Source: JAUZRW01 sp964549915 (GTDB lineage: Bacteria; Chloroflexota; Anaerolineae; Aggregatilineales; Phototrophicaceae). From it: a DNA stretch of 64,000 nt. Within the stretch, counting starts at the first letter, position 1; each line of letters begins with the position of its first letter. The position numbers were made by a program, and so were the translations under genes. The stretch is taken from the NCBI GenBank assembly GCA_964549915.1, contig CAZJWX010000001.1, forward strand, positions 245,593 through 309,592, written 5' to 3'. This document shows, piece after piece, positions 1 to 7,501 of this stretch. The notes under the pieces are model-generated. The model searched no databases and had not been told where the DNA came from. It worked only from the letters and a program-made list of their open reading frames with translations.

Positions 1-65
1 GACAGCGCGATGCCCGTCATCACCCAGAGCATCATGGCGAGTCCCGTGCGATTATCATCTGACAT
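1..65 (-). CDS. N-terminus of a membrane protein, cut by the left edge
   Basis: An ATG at 65 on the minus strand opens a frame that stays open to the window edge. It begins MSDDNRTGLAMMLWVM and looks like the cytosolic lead-in and start of a first membrane helix. A strong purine-rich ribosome binding site (GAGGGGGA) lies just upstream, which is the main support for a real gene. Only about 21 codons are visible, so the family cannot be named. The plus-strand frame over the same bases looks like a shadow. Confidence 0.5.
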   Translation of the reverse strand, partial: MSDDNRTGLAMMLWVMTGIAL

Positions 66-383
66 GCGTTCCCCCTCAATCAGCCACTCTTCTGCCTGCT
101 GTTCACATTTACGCAATTCAAGGGGAAAAGTTGTCTCCGGCGTGGTTTTGTGTTCTTTCAGAGCATGTTTGTTCAGAAAGACACCTCTCGAAAGCCTGTT
201 CTTTCTGCTCATTCTATCCCCCTCTACGTCTCCCCCACTATGTGAGGAGAGACTTCGCCCTCCTTGAGAATTGGAGACGGGATTGAGGGTGGAAAGTGGC
301 GAGAAAGACCACCTTCTGACCGTTTCTATGTTCATTCACGAACAGGTCCTCCGTTGTCATGAGGACTCAAAACGGAAGACGGC
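66..383. other. Intergenic stretch, no gene recognised
   Basis: This 318-base gap lies between the 3' end of guaA and the start of the left-edge membrane gene, both on the minus strand. It should hold the guaA transcription end and the promoter of the edge gene. A GGTGG/CCACC pair near 289-326 could form a weak hairpin without a T tract. I see no tRNA, repeat or convincing promoter. The plus-strand open frame here has composition unlike the real genes around it. Confidence 0.4.
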
Positions 384-1943
384 CTATTCCCACTCAATCG
401 TCCCTGGCGGTTTGCTGGTGATGTCATAGGTCACGCGGTTGACCCCCGCCACCTCGTTGACAATGCGCGAACTAACTCGCGCCAGCAGGTCGTAGGGTAG
501 CCGTGCCCAATCCGCCGTCATGAAGTCGTCCGTCTGCACGGCACGCAAGACAACAACTTCTTCGTAGGTGCGGTTGTCACCCATCACGCCGACCGCTTTG
601 ACAGGTAGCAAGACTGCGAACGCCTGCGCCGTATCGCCACGCAGCATATCCGCCGCTCGCAGCTCATCCGTGAAAATCGCGTCGGCTTTGCGCAGCGTCT
701 CCAATCGCTCGAAGGTCAGATCTCCCAGGCAGCGGATCGCGAGGCCGGGGCCGGGGAAGGGCTGCCGCCAGACGATGCTCTCCGGCAGGCCCAGGGCCTC
801 ACCCACCGCGCGCACCTCGTCCTTGAAGAGATCGCGCAGCGGTTCGACCAGCTCAAAACCCAATTGCTCCGGCAGGCCGCCCACGTTGTGGTGGCTCTTG
901 ATGACCTTGGCGGATTTGCTGGCTGAAGCGCTCTCGATGACATCCGGGTAAATCGTCCCCTGCGCCAGATACTGAATGCCCTGGAGTTTCTCGGCTTCTG
1001 TGGTGAAGACATCAATGAACAACTTGCCGATGACCTTGCGTTTCTGTTCCGGCTCGGTGACCCCTTGCAGCGCGTCCAGGAATTGCTCTTGTGCGTCGGC
1101 ATAACGCAGATTCATGCCGCGTTCTTCGCGAAAGGTGCGCAGGACGGTCTCCGGTTCGTTGAGGCGCAGCATACCCGTGTTGACGAAGATGCTCACCAGT
1201 TGTTCGCCGATGGCCTGGTGCAGCAATGCGCCGACGACTGCGCTGTCCACGCCGCCGCTGAGCGCCAGCAGCACGCGCTCGTTGCCCACACGTTCGCGCA
1301 CGGCTTCGATGGTCGCGTCGATGAAGGCTACGGGAGTCCACTTCGGCTCGCACTCGGCAACGCGGAAGACGAAATTGCGCAGCAAATCCAGCCCGTGCAG
1401 GGTGTGCTGCACTTCCGGGTGAAATTGCACCCCGTAGATGTCCCGCTCCAGATCACCGATGACAGCGTATGGCGAATTGGCAGAGCGTCCCAGGGCGCTG
1501 AATCCCTGCGGCGGTTCTTCGATGCGATCACCGTGCGACATCCAGACGACGGTCTCTTCCGGCAGGCCATCCAGCAAGAGGCTGTGCGGCTCATGCGTGA
1601 TCTCTGTGCGCCCGTATTCGCGCTGTGCCGCCGCCGCCACCCGCCCGCCGAAGGCCAGGGTCAGCAGTTGTAGCCCGTAGCAGATGCCGAGGACAGGCTT
1701 GCCGCTCTGCAAAATGTGTGGAGCCAGAGTCGGTGCGCCGGGTTCATAGGCGCTGTGTGGCCCGCCAGAGAGGATGTACGCGGCGGGGTCGTGCTGATCA
1801 ATGTGTTCGGCCTCCGCGTCCCAGGCGAAGACTTCTGCGTACACGCCCAGGTCACGTACGCGGCGGGCGATGAGCTGCGTGTACTGCGAACCGTAATCCA
1901 GGATGGCGATGCCGCCCTGCTTCAACTCGTCTTTACTGGTCAA
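384..1943 (-). CDS. guaA: GMP synthase (glutamine-hydrolysing)
   Basis: Converts XMP to GMP using ATP and glutamine. At 519 residues it is full length. Residues 10-195 are a class I glutamine amidotransferase with nucleophile C88 in GICYG and H175/E177 in FHPE. The ATP-pyrophosphatase domain has the P-loop SGGVDS at 229-234, and the C-terminal dimerisation domain ends in TIEWE as in known GuaA. The start is a TTG at 1943: no ATG precedes the conserved ILDYGSQY motif, and AGGAA lies seven bases upstream. It is the last gene on the minus strand before the left gap and is not linked to the pur cluster at 20-27 kb. Only the rare start codon is unusual. Confidence 0.97.
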   Translation of the reverse strand: MTSKDELKQGGIAILDYGSQYTQLIARRVRDLGVYAEVFAWDAEAEHIDQHDPAAYILSGGPHSAYEPGAPTLAPHILQSGKPVLGICYGLQLLTLAFGGRVAAAAQREYGRTEITHEPHSLLLDGLPEETVVWMSHGDRIEEPPQGFSALGRSANSPYAVIGDLERDIYGVQFHPEVQHTLHGLDLLRNFVFRVAECEPKWTPVAFIDATIEAVRERVGNERVLLALSGGVDSAVVGALLHQAIGEQLVSIFVNTGMLRLNEPETVLRTFREERGMNLRYADAQEQFLDALQGVTEPEQKRKVIGKLFIDVFTTEAEKLQGIQYLAQGTIYPDVIESASASKSAKVIKSHHNVGGLPEQLGFELVEPLRDLFKDEVRAVGEALGLPESIVWRQPFPGPGLAIRCLGDLTFERLETLRKADAIFTDELRAADMLRGDTAQAFAVLLPVKAVGVMGDNRTYEEVVVLRAVQTDDFMTADWARLPYDLLARVSSRIVNEVAGVNRVTYDITSKPPGTIEWE

Positions 1944-2053
1944 ACGTCGTTCCTATGCTCTGTTGCGTGGATGATGCCTCCATTCTAGCCGCCGTCTGCG
2001 GGGCAGACAAGCAAGCGCGAAATCATGCGCCCCTACCCGCAAAACCCGGAATC

Positions 2054-2080
2054 AAAAAGGACGGGGTTCGTCCCGTCCTT
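2054..2080 (-). terminator. Rho-independent terminator of the Bax-inhibitor gene
   Basis: A perfect nine-base stem (2057-2065 with 2072-2080, six-base loop) lies 26 bases after the stop of the upstream minus-strand gene. Read on the minus strand it runs straight into five T residues (plus-strand A tract at 2054-2058). This is the classical intrinsic terminator layout. Confidence 0.85.
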
Positions 2081-2105
2081 CCCGGATGTCCAGAGTAGGC
2101 CGGCG

Positions 2106-2849
2106 TTATTCACGACCGCCCGCGAACAGACGCAGCAGGAAGATGAACAGATTGATGAAATCCAGGTACAGGGTGAAGGCACCCATGATCGCCAGTTTGG
2201 CGGTCTCGTTGCCATATTCCTGGAATTCTTCCTGGTAGGCCAGGTTCTTGATCTTCTGCGTATCGTAGGCTGTCAGCCCCGTGAAGAGCAGCACGCCGAC
2301 GACGCTGATGATGAAGTCCAGGGCGCTGCTGCCCAGGAAGATGTTGACTACCATAGCGATCACCAGACCAATCAGCGCCATCATGAAGAAGGCTCCGAAT
2401 TTGGTCAGGTCAACCTTCGTGGTGTAGCCAATCACCGTCATCGCGCCGAAGAGACCCGCTGTAGTCAGGAAGGCGTTGGTGATGGCGCTGGCCTGCCCGC
2501 CCTGGATCAGAGCGTAGAAGATCACGCCGAAGATCAAGCCTTCGAGGGCAGCGTAGAGCAGGAATAAGCCAGTGACTATGGTTGGCGTGGTACGACGCAT
2601 CGCCCACATCATCGCGAAGACGATCACGAACTGCACGATAATCAGCGGCAGCCAGATGCTCGCGGCAACCGAGAGCAGCGCCTCCGTGTTCAAAACGATA
2701 AAGGAGACGCCTGCGGTTACCAGCAAGCCCAGCCCCATCCACAGGTAGACCAGGCGCATCAGCGGGCGCACATCCATCAGTGGCTGTGCACGATCTTGCA
2801 GGAAGCTGAAGCCCCCGGCGTTGTTATTGTTCCAGTTCGAATTATTCAT
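2106..2849 (-). CDS. Bax inhibitor-1 / YccA family membrane protein
   Basis: A 247-residue integral membrane protein with about seven hydrophobic helices after a soluble Asn-rich N-terminus. It matches the Bax inhibitor-1 (TMBIM/YccA) family in length and in the conserved late stretch LTAYDTQKIKNL, followed by a helix ending in LFIFLLRLF. Family members are proton-sensitive calcium leak channels or modulators of FtsH. The role here is not shown by context. The ATG at 2849 is preferred over an in-frame GTG at 2858 because GGAG sits at normal distance upstream of it. It stands alone: divergent from the receiver-domain gene and ended by its own terminator. Confidence 0.88.
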   Translation of the reverse strand: MNNSNWNNNNAGGFSFLQDRAQPLMDVRPLMRLVYLWMGLGLLVTAGVSFIVLNTEALLSVAASIWLPLIIVQFVIVFAMMWAMRRTTPTIVTGLFLLYAALEGLIFGVIFYALIQGGQASAITNAFLTTAGLFGAMTVIGYTTKVDLTKFGAFFMMALIGLVIAMVVNIFLGSSALDFIISVVGVLLFTGLTAYDTQKIKNLAYQEEFQEYGNETAKLAIMGAFTLYLDFINLFIFLLRLFAGGRE

Positions 2850-2999
2850 CGACAGCACTCCGTTTTTGACTTCCGATAGACTTCAACTATTCTATCATAC
2901 CCCAAAACGACCTGTTGAATCCCCCAAATTTTAGGGCTTGTCGTTCGGGCATTCTTCTATCTAGACGCCGCTGCAAGCGATATTCTTATATTCTATCGC

Positions 3000-3028
3000 T
3001 TGACAAATCGGCATTGATTCAGGATTCT
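3000..3028 (+). promoter_or_regulatory. Candidate sigma-70 promoter of the receiver-domain gene
   Basis: A perfect TTGACA at 3000-3005 is followed at 17 bases by GATTCT, a weak -10 box. Transcription would start near 3035, before the GTG start at 3068. This argues against a longer protein starting at 2915, which would lie upstream of the promoter. Confidence 0.45.
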
Positions 3029-3067
3029 AATCTGTTGAGGCTTGTGACAGAATTGAGGCATACGCCA

Positions 3068-3433
3068 GTGGCACGCATTCTCCTGCTAGAAGATGAATAT
3101 TTCTTGCTGCGCCTGTATACGAAAGCACTGCGTGCCGCCGGACATGAAGTCGATGGCGCGATGAACGTCGAAGCGGCGTTCGACCTATTTGGGCAGAATC
3201 CCTATTCCCTCTTCATCTCTGATATTCGCATCGGACGCCTGGATGGCGAGACCTTGATTGAACGCCTTGGGCAGATGTATGAGCCGAGCCGCTGCGAAAT
3301 CCTGGTGATCTCCGCGCATATGGATCGCTATCAAATCATCTGCGAAACCGCAGGGCTTCGCCATTTCCTGCCCAAGCCCTTCTCCAATGCCGCACTGGTT
3401 GAAGCTGTCGAGCGTGTGCTGAGTGGCGGCTGA
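3068..3433 (+). CDS. Single-domain response regulator (receiver domain)
   Basis: A 121-residue stand-alone CheY-like receiver. The acidic pocket E8/D9 lies in LLLEDE, the phospho-acceptor is D52 in ISDIRIG, the switch residue is S82 in ISAH and the conserved lysine is K103 in PKPF. No DNA-binding or output domain follows. The GTG start at 3068 fits the domain edge, has GAGG ten bases upstream and lies downstream of the promoter candidate. The frame extends in frame to 2915, but those 51 extra residues look non-coding. No histidine kinase is adjacent; the nearest is at 33.3-35.0 kb. Partner and output are unknown. Confidence 0.85.
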   Translation: MARILLLEDEYFLLRLYTKALRAAGHEVDGAMNVEAAFDLFGQNPYSLFISDIRIGRLDGETLIERLGQMYEPSRCEILVISAHMDRYQIICETAGLRHFLPKPFSNAALVEAVERVLSGG

Positions 3434-3448
3434 GCGAATGGGTCGGAT

Positions 3449-4978
3449 TCAGTCCTCGAAACGGGCGCTGGCGATGACAGAGCGGATGATGGGCGTGAAT
3501 TCGCGCACGACAGCAGGTTCGCCGATGATGCTCGCCCGCAAATACAGGTCATCTTCGGGGCGCAACTCCACCACATAGGTACCCAGAACCAATCCGCCGA
3601 AATCTGCCGGATCCGTCTCCGCGTAGGCGGCATCTGCCCCGTTGATTTGCAGCGACTCCGTCTCGCTCCAGTTGAGATCATTTTCTGCGTTCAGGTCTTC
3701 GAGGATGGATTCCGGGGTGGTGAAGATCCCGGTGAAGGTCGCCGTGAAGAGATAAACGATCACCTGCCCTTCGTCCGGCAGTACATCCTCGATGTCATCC
3801 TGGTTGGAGAGCGCCAATGCGCCTTCGGGGTCGAGGCCGACGAACCAGCCCGCCGGGTAGTTGAAGCTGAACGTGCCGTCGTTGCTCACGTAGCGATTGG
3901 GCAGGCTGGCATCGCCGGAGAGGTTGGCACCGCCGTAGACCAGGGCGCTGGTCAACCCCAGGCGGGCACCGCTGCCGACGATGTTGTACTGCAAGGGTGC
4001 GCCAGCGGGACGCACGCTGAATTGTACGGCGCGCAGCAGCGGTTCCGCCTCTGCCAATTCGCTGGTGTTGACGGTTGCTGCGAAGATGATCACCAGATCG
4101 CCACGAATGGTCACGGAGACCAGGTCGGTTGTCCCTGCGCGGCTGTCTTCGCGGTACGCACGGGCAGCGGGCAACCCATTGAGGCTGAATCCTTCGATTT
4201 CGCCGAAGTCGGCGAGCACACCCTGATCGTCGAGTCGGGCCTGTAAGATACTCTCCGGTGTGCTTTCTGCCGCGTAGTCCTCGCGCGGATTCACCATAAT
4301 CAGGCCGATGAGCGTGACACCACCCTGGCTGAGGAACTGAACCCCATCGCTCTGTTCCGTCAGATTCCAGCCTTCGGGGTGGTCGAAGCTGAAACCGCGC
4401 TCTTCGAGGGTCGTCGTGGTATCAACCGTCGTGAAGTCCAGCACATTCTCCGGGCTGCCGATCAGCACCTGCTGCGGTTCGCGGCCTTCCAGCACCACCG
4501 AGGCAATCATCTCCTCGAAGATCGGTTCGTAATCCACCAACTGCCCAACGCGCAGGCTGGCGCGCAAGAACACCGAAATCTCGTTGACATCTGCGGCGAT
4601 CAGCACTTCTTCCAGATTGTTGGACTCTATGATGCGCGTCGTGCGTGCGGCGGGGATACCACCGGCGATGGTGTATTCCTCGATTGGCTCAAACGCCCCT
4701 TCGCCATCTTCTTCGATGCTCGTAGAGAGATTTTGCATCACTTCCAGCGGCGAGACATCCCGCCCGGTGAAATCCAACATGCTGATGAGGCCGAACATCA
4801 CGCCATCATCGAAGAGCATGACATCCCCGCGTTCTTCGGGGAAGCTCACATTCCAATCCGCTGGATGATCTACCAGAAAGCCATTGGGGGTGCGTGTGGT
4901 AGTTTCCTGGGCAGCGGCAGTCAGGGCAAATGTGCTCAGGACGAGCAAGATAACCAGTCGAAGCCAGTGGCGAGACAT
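3449..4978 (-). CDS. Exported protein with three PsbP-like repeats
   Basis: A 509-residue protein that starts at an ATG with GGAGG upstream. A signal peptide (about residues 1-23, ending TAAAQ) leads to three similar units at about 30-165, 190-323 and 362-509. Each opens with an aromatic-x3-P-x-W motif (VDHPADW, FDHPEGW, FNYPAGW), runs through a PESIL-like helix in units 2 and 3 and a G-x-P/D-AA turn, and ends with a hydrophobic strand and a helix before the last strand. This is the layout of the PsbP/DUF1795 (Mog1-like) fold. The triple tandem form suggests a ligand- or partner-binding secreted scaffold. Enzymatic residues are not evident. It converges with the receiver gene, 15 bases apart. 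Confidence 0.7.
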   Translation of the reverse strand: MSRHWLRLVILLVLSTFALTAAAQETTTRTPNGFLVDHPADWNVSFPEERGDVMLFDDGVMFGLISMLDFTGRDVSPLEVMQNLSTSIEEDGEGAFEPIEEYTIAGGIPAARTTRIIESNNLEEVLIAADVNEISVFLRASLRVGQLVDYEPIFEEMIASVVLEGREPQQVLIGSPENVLDFTTVDTTTTLEERGFSFDHPEGWNLTEQSDGVQFLSQGGVTLIGLIMVNPREDYAAESTPESILQARLDDQGVLADFGEIEGFSLNGLPAARAYREDSRAGTTDLVSVTIRGDLVIIFAATVNTSELAEAEPLLRAVQFSVRPAGAPLQYNIVGSGARLGLTSALVYGGANLSGDASLPNRYVSNDGTFSFNYPAGWFVGLDPEGALALSNQDDIEDVLPDEGQVIVYLFTATFTGIFTTPESILEDLNAENDLNWSETESLQINGADAAYAETDPADFGGLVLGTYVVELRPEDDLYLRASIIGEPAVVREFTPIIRSVIASARFED

Positions 4979-5175
4979 AAACCGTCCTCCCATATATGAT
5001 ATGGCGCTCAGAAAAGATGGCGAACAGACTGACGATTTCATTGTACACGAGGCTGGCAGGGCTGCTTGCTGTGGCAGCGGGAATTCTGCTGTGCGCACAG
5101 GGAAGTTCGTCCGAGGGAAATGGTGAGGAATGGCGCCACTCTAGATTGGCGCTGTGCGCGTCGCGCAGAAATGGG

Positions 5176-5181
5176 CGTATA
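5176..5181 (+). promoter_or_regulatory. TATAAT box ahead of the STAS-like gene pair
   Basis: A perfect TATAAT lies in the 394-base divergent gap 4979-5372. There is no good -35 at 17 bases; TTGGCG at 5146-5151 is too far (24 bases). If used, it leaves a leader of about 185 bases before the ATG at 5373. The rest of the gap shows no gene, tRNA or repeat. Confidence 0.35.
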
Positions 5182-5372
5182 ATGCCTAATAAGATGTGGT
5201 AAAAATCCATTGCGAAGAATGCCCCCGCTACACTCATCCGGATCGGCTCCCGCTGACGTTGATTCTCGCAGCCAGTCCACGCTGCACACGCGGCCTTTGA
5301 CCGGATACGCGGTTCGCTTTTTTCGGTTCCGACATTTTGTAAAGTTACAATGGGTGTTTCAGAGGTTTGCAG

Positions 5373-5768
5373 ATGCCAGTTCAGGTCGAATGGGATGATG
5401 ACGACAGGCGGATTATTCGCCAGGTGTATTCGGGTTACATCACGCTGGATGATTATACCCAGGCGGTGGATCAAGTCGCGGAGATGGTCTCGCAGGTGCC
5501 GCATACGGTGCACTCTATCATGGATCGTCGCGCCATCACGGCGTCGCCCAGTTCCGCACTGCCGGCTTTGCTCTATGCCAACCGCCGCCTGCCTGGCAAT
5601 CTGGGGTTACGTCTGGTCATTGCGCCCTCGATTTATACGCGCATGATCGTCAATATTGGTCGGCGCGTTGCGCCGCGCGTGATCCATCAGGTGTATTTCG
5701 CAGAGACGTTGGAAGAAGCCCGCCTGATCATCCAGGAGCACATCACCGCCAGGGACGCGGCAGAATAG
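5373..5768 (+). CDS. STAS-like small cytosolic protein, copy 1
   Basis: A 131-residue protein without signal peptide or membrane segment. Its layout is N-terminal beta strands, a helix (LDDYTQAVDQVAEM), a hydrophobic strand, a helix and a final strand, which resembles a STAS/SpoIIAA-like fold. It is a paralogue of the next gene: both carry a Y-x-RM-aliphatic pair, an RxVAPR motif and a terminal helix ending IIQ-x-H. No catalytic residues stand out. The start is the ATG at 5373 with AGAGG at normal distance. Families of this type in Chloroflexota are annotated only as hypothetical. A role in protein-protein signalling is inferred from the fold guess only. Confidence 0.65.
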   Translation: MPVQVEWDDDDRRIIRQVYSGYITLDDYTQAVDQVAEMVSQVPHTVHSIMDRRAITASPSSALPALLYANRRLPGNLGLRLVIAPSIYTRMIVNIGRRVAPRVIHQVYFAETLEEARLIIQEHITARDAAE

Positions 5769-5782
5769 ACCGGTTGTAGACA

Positions 5783-5896
5783 ATTGTGCTGACAATTCAT
5801 AGACAAGTAAGCACAATGGAACCTTGACAACTATTCCAGCACTGATTAGCCTTCCTAATCAAGTAAGTCGCACAGTACAGAACCTCAATACTGTGC
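5783..5896 (+). repeat. Three perfect inverted repeats between the STAS-like genes
   Basis: The 193-base AT-rich spacer holds three separate dyads. ATTGTGCT (5783-5790) pairs with AGCACAAT (5810-5817). TGATTAG (5843-5849) pairs with CTAATCA (5855-5861). GCACAGTA (5870-5877) pairs with TACTGTGC (5889-5896). None is followed by a T tract, so simple termination is unlikely. They could be operators, RNA processing sites or attenuation structures controlling the second gene. A TACAAT box at 5923-5928 follows. Confidence 0.6.
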
Positions 5897-5961
5897 TTAC
5901 AGAATAATCATTACTCAACCTGTACAATACACGCTGACCCGGCGACGAACAGGGCATACCT

Positions 5962-6369
5962 ATGCCAATCCGAGCCAGATGGCATGACGCGCTTCCGCAT
6001 GTTGTGCTCTTGCAATATGCTGGTGCCCTCGTCACCAGCGACTACATGGAGTCTGTCACAACGGTCAACAACCTGGCGCAGGGAACGGATGACCCTATTT
6101 ATCTCATCGTCGAGTGCCTGCCAGGTACCCGGGCGATTGACTCGCCCTTATCTACGATTTTCCGCATCAATGCCAGCATACCGGCGAATCTGGAAATGAT
6201 TGTTGTTGTACAGCCGACCACGTATGCCCGCATGCTGCTGACCATCGCTCGCTCTGTAGCTCCGCGCATCGTGCGTGACCTGCACTATGCGCAGTCTATT
6301 GCGCATGCGCTGAACATCATCCAGCAGCACGAGCCAGTGGGTGATGTTACCGACGAATCCGACGGATGA
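5962..6369 (+). CDS. STAS-like small cytosolic protein, copy 2
   Basis: A 135-residue paralogue of the preceding gene with the same predicted order of strands and helices. Shared positions include Y-A-RM-LL, R-VAPR and the helix ending IIQQH. The N-terminal half is more diverged, and the C-terminus ends in an acidic tail. The ATG at 5962 has AGGG seven bases upstream. A TACAAT box at 5923-5928 may give it its own promoter. Its last 23 bases overlap the 3' end of recO on the other strand. Function unknown; duplication followed by divergence suggests different partners. Confidence 0.65.
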   Translation: MPIRARWHDALPHVVLLQYAGALVTSDYMESVTTVNNLAQGTDDPIYLIVECLPGTRAIDSPLSTIFRINASIPANLEMIVVVQPTTYARMLLTIARSVAPRIVRDLHYAQSIAHALNIIQQHEPVGDVTDESDG

Positions 6370-7111
6370 AATCGACGCTCTGCAGGCGTCTTTCCAGAAT
6401 GTGGCTGATGTAGCCCAGCAGGATGCGCTCGGCGTCACTGTGGAGCGCATCCGGGATTTGGAGGGCAGCGGCCTGTTCGTAGTCGCTGCGCTGCAAGAAA
6501 CGCAGTAGTTTGAGCGTGTTCACCGTCAGCGGAACGAGGCTGGTGCTGTGCCGTGCGCCTTCCTGCGAAACGACGCCGCCATCCTCTTTGCCGAAGAACT
6601 GATCGACCGGGCGCACGTCTTCGTGTGTCACGACGCATTCTTCTAGCTCCGGGCGAAAGCCAACGGCTTCCAGCAGGCGCAGCTCGTAGAAACGAATCAC
6701 CCGGCGCGGATCATCGTCGTCGCACAGCCGCGCAAAGGTTGCATCCAGCAAATCATAGAGGCCGCTCGTCAGCGTCTCGTCACCCCCATCCAGCGTGAAG
6801 CGATCCAGCAGTTCAGCAGCGTAATTGGCGTAGGCACCGCGCGTCAGGTCGGTGCGCAGCCCCAGGTAGGTAGCGCTCACCTCGGCCTGTGCCAGCACAT
6901 CAATGCTGCGCCCCTTTGCCACCAGCGCATCAATGCGGGTGAAGAGTTCGACGTGCCCGGTGTGGCGGCTGGCGGGTTTGCGCACACCCTTGGCTATGGC
7001 GTTGAATTTGCCGTGATGCGGCGTGAGCAGCGTCAGCAGGCGGTCGGCCTCGCCGAAATTGCTGCGCTTCAGGACGAGCGCGGAGGTGCGAAAGCTGCGT
7101 GCGTTGGGCAT
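6347..7111 (-). CDS. recO: DNA repair protein RecO
   Basis: A 254-residue RecO, usual length. The N-terminal OB fold carries the family start (TSALVLKRSNFGEADRLL), followed by the helical domain. RecO binds SSB and ssDNA and with RecR loads RecA in gap repair. The four-cysteine zinc site found in many RecO proteins is not intact: near residues 175-210 only one Cys (in EECVV) remains, as in zinc-free RecO forms. The ATG at 7111 begins right before the conserved domain. The gene converges with and overlaps the second STAS-like gene by 23 bases. Confidence 0.9.
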   Translation of the reverse strand: MPNARSFRTSALVLKRSNFGEADRLLTLLTPHHGKFNAIAKGVRKPASRHTGHVELFTRIDALVAKGRSIDVLAQAEVSATYLGLRTDLTRGAYANYAAELLDRFTLDGGDETLTSGLYDLLDATFARLCDDDDPRRVIRFYELRLLEAVGFRPELEECVVTHEDVRPVDQFFGKEDGGVVSQEGARHSTSLVPLTVNTLKLLRFLQRSDYEQAAALQIPDALHSDAERILLGYISHILERRLQSVDFIRRIRR

Positions 7112-7207
7112 GGGGCTGTCCGGGTTTCGGGTGAGTCTCTGGTTGTGATTGCCGCTATTGTACAGCAAAACCCCCACGATTCAGTGCTGGACAGCGCATC
7201 CGCGACA

Positions 7208-7244
7208 TGTCAACAAAATATTGATTTTACAATCAACATTGACA
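7208..7244 (+). promoter_or_regulatory. Nested dyads over the citrate synthase -35 region
   Basis: TGTCAA (7208-7213) faces TTGACA (7239-7244), enclosing a second dyad TTGATT (7221-7226) and AATCAA (7231-7236). The stretch is AT-rich against a GC-rich background, and its right arm is the -35 box. That placement is typical of a repressor operator. Confidence 0.5.
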
Positions 7245-7267
7245 ATGTATATGCATGCGCGTACAGT
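7239..7267 (+). promoter_or_regulatory. Promoter candidate for citrate synthase
   Basis: TTGACA at 7239-7244 and TACAGT at 7262-7267 with exact 17-base spacing. Transcription would begin near 7274 and give a leader of about 230 bases. It is the best-matching promoter in the 390-base gap between recO and the citrate synthase gene. Confidence 0.6.
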
Positions 7268-7382
7268 GAAGAAAACCCCTGCGCAGGTGGTTTCGATTTT
7301 GACTCGTGTCTGGCGTGGATCAGGCTGGTTGATGACCTTGTTGGCGATATCATGATTCTGTGTCCGTTGCAGGACTTTGTTT

Positions 7383-7483
7383 GTAGGAGAGACTCGATAT
7401 AGTCTCCCCGGGTGGTCACACTCTCCTACGACAGATGCGCCAACAGCATCGTTGATCTTACGGCAGGCTGTCGTAAGCTGTTG
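7383..7483 (+). promoter_or_regulatory. Structured leader RNA upstream of citrate synthase
   Basis: Two strong stems are predicted by eye in the leader. GTAGGAGAG (7383-7391) pairs with CTCTCCTAC (7421-7429), but its inner GAG can pair instead within GAGACT/AGTCTC (7389-7394 with 7401-7406), giving two exclusive states. CAACAG (7441-7446) pairs with CTGTTG (7478-7483), enclosing CTTACG/CGTAAG (7457-7462 with 7472-7477). The second structure ends right at the ribosome binding site (GAAAGGA, 7485-7491). I do not recognise a known riboswitch class. Confidence 0.5.
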
Positions 7484-7501
7484 TGAAAGGAAACCACCCT
7501 C

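Noticed and set aside
10..267. An 85-residue plus-strand frame at the left edge
   Set aside because: Composition is Ser/Cys-rich and unlike real proteins here, and the minus strand offers a better-supported start at 65 with a strong ribosome binding site.
2915..3067. A 51-residue N-terminal extension of the receiver protein
   Set aside because: It would lie over the TTGACA promoter candidate and lacks coding character. The receiver domain begins right at the GTG at 3068.
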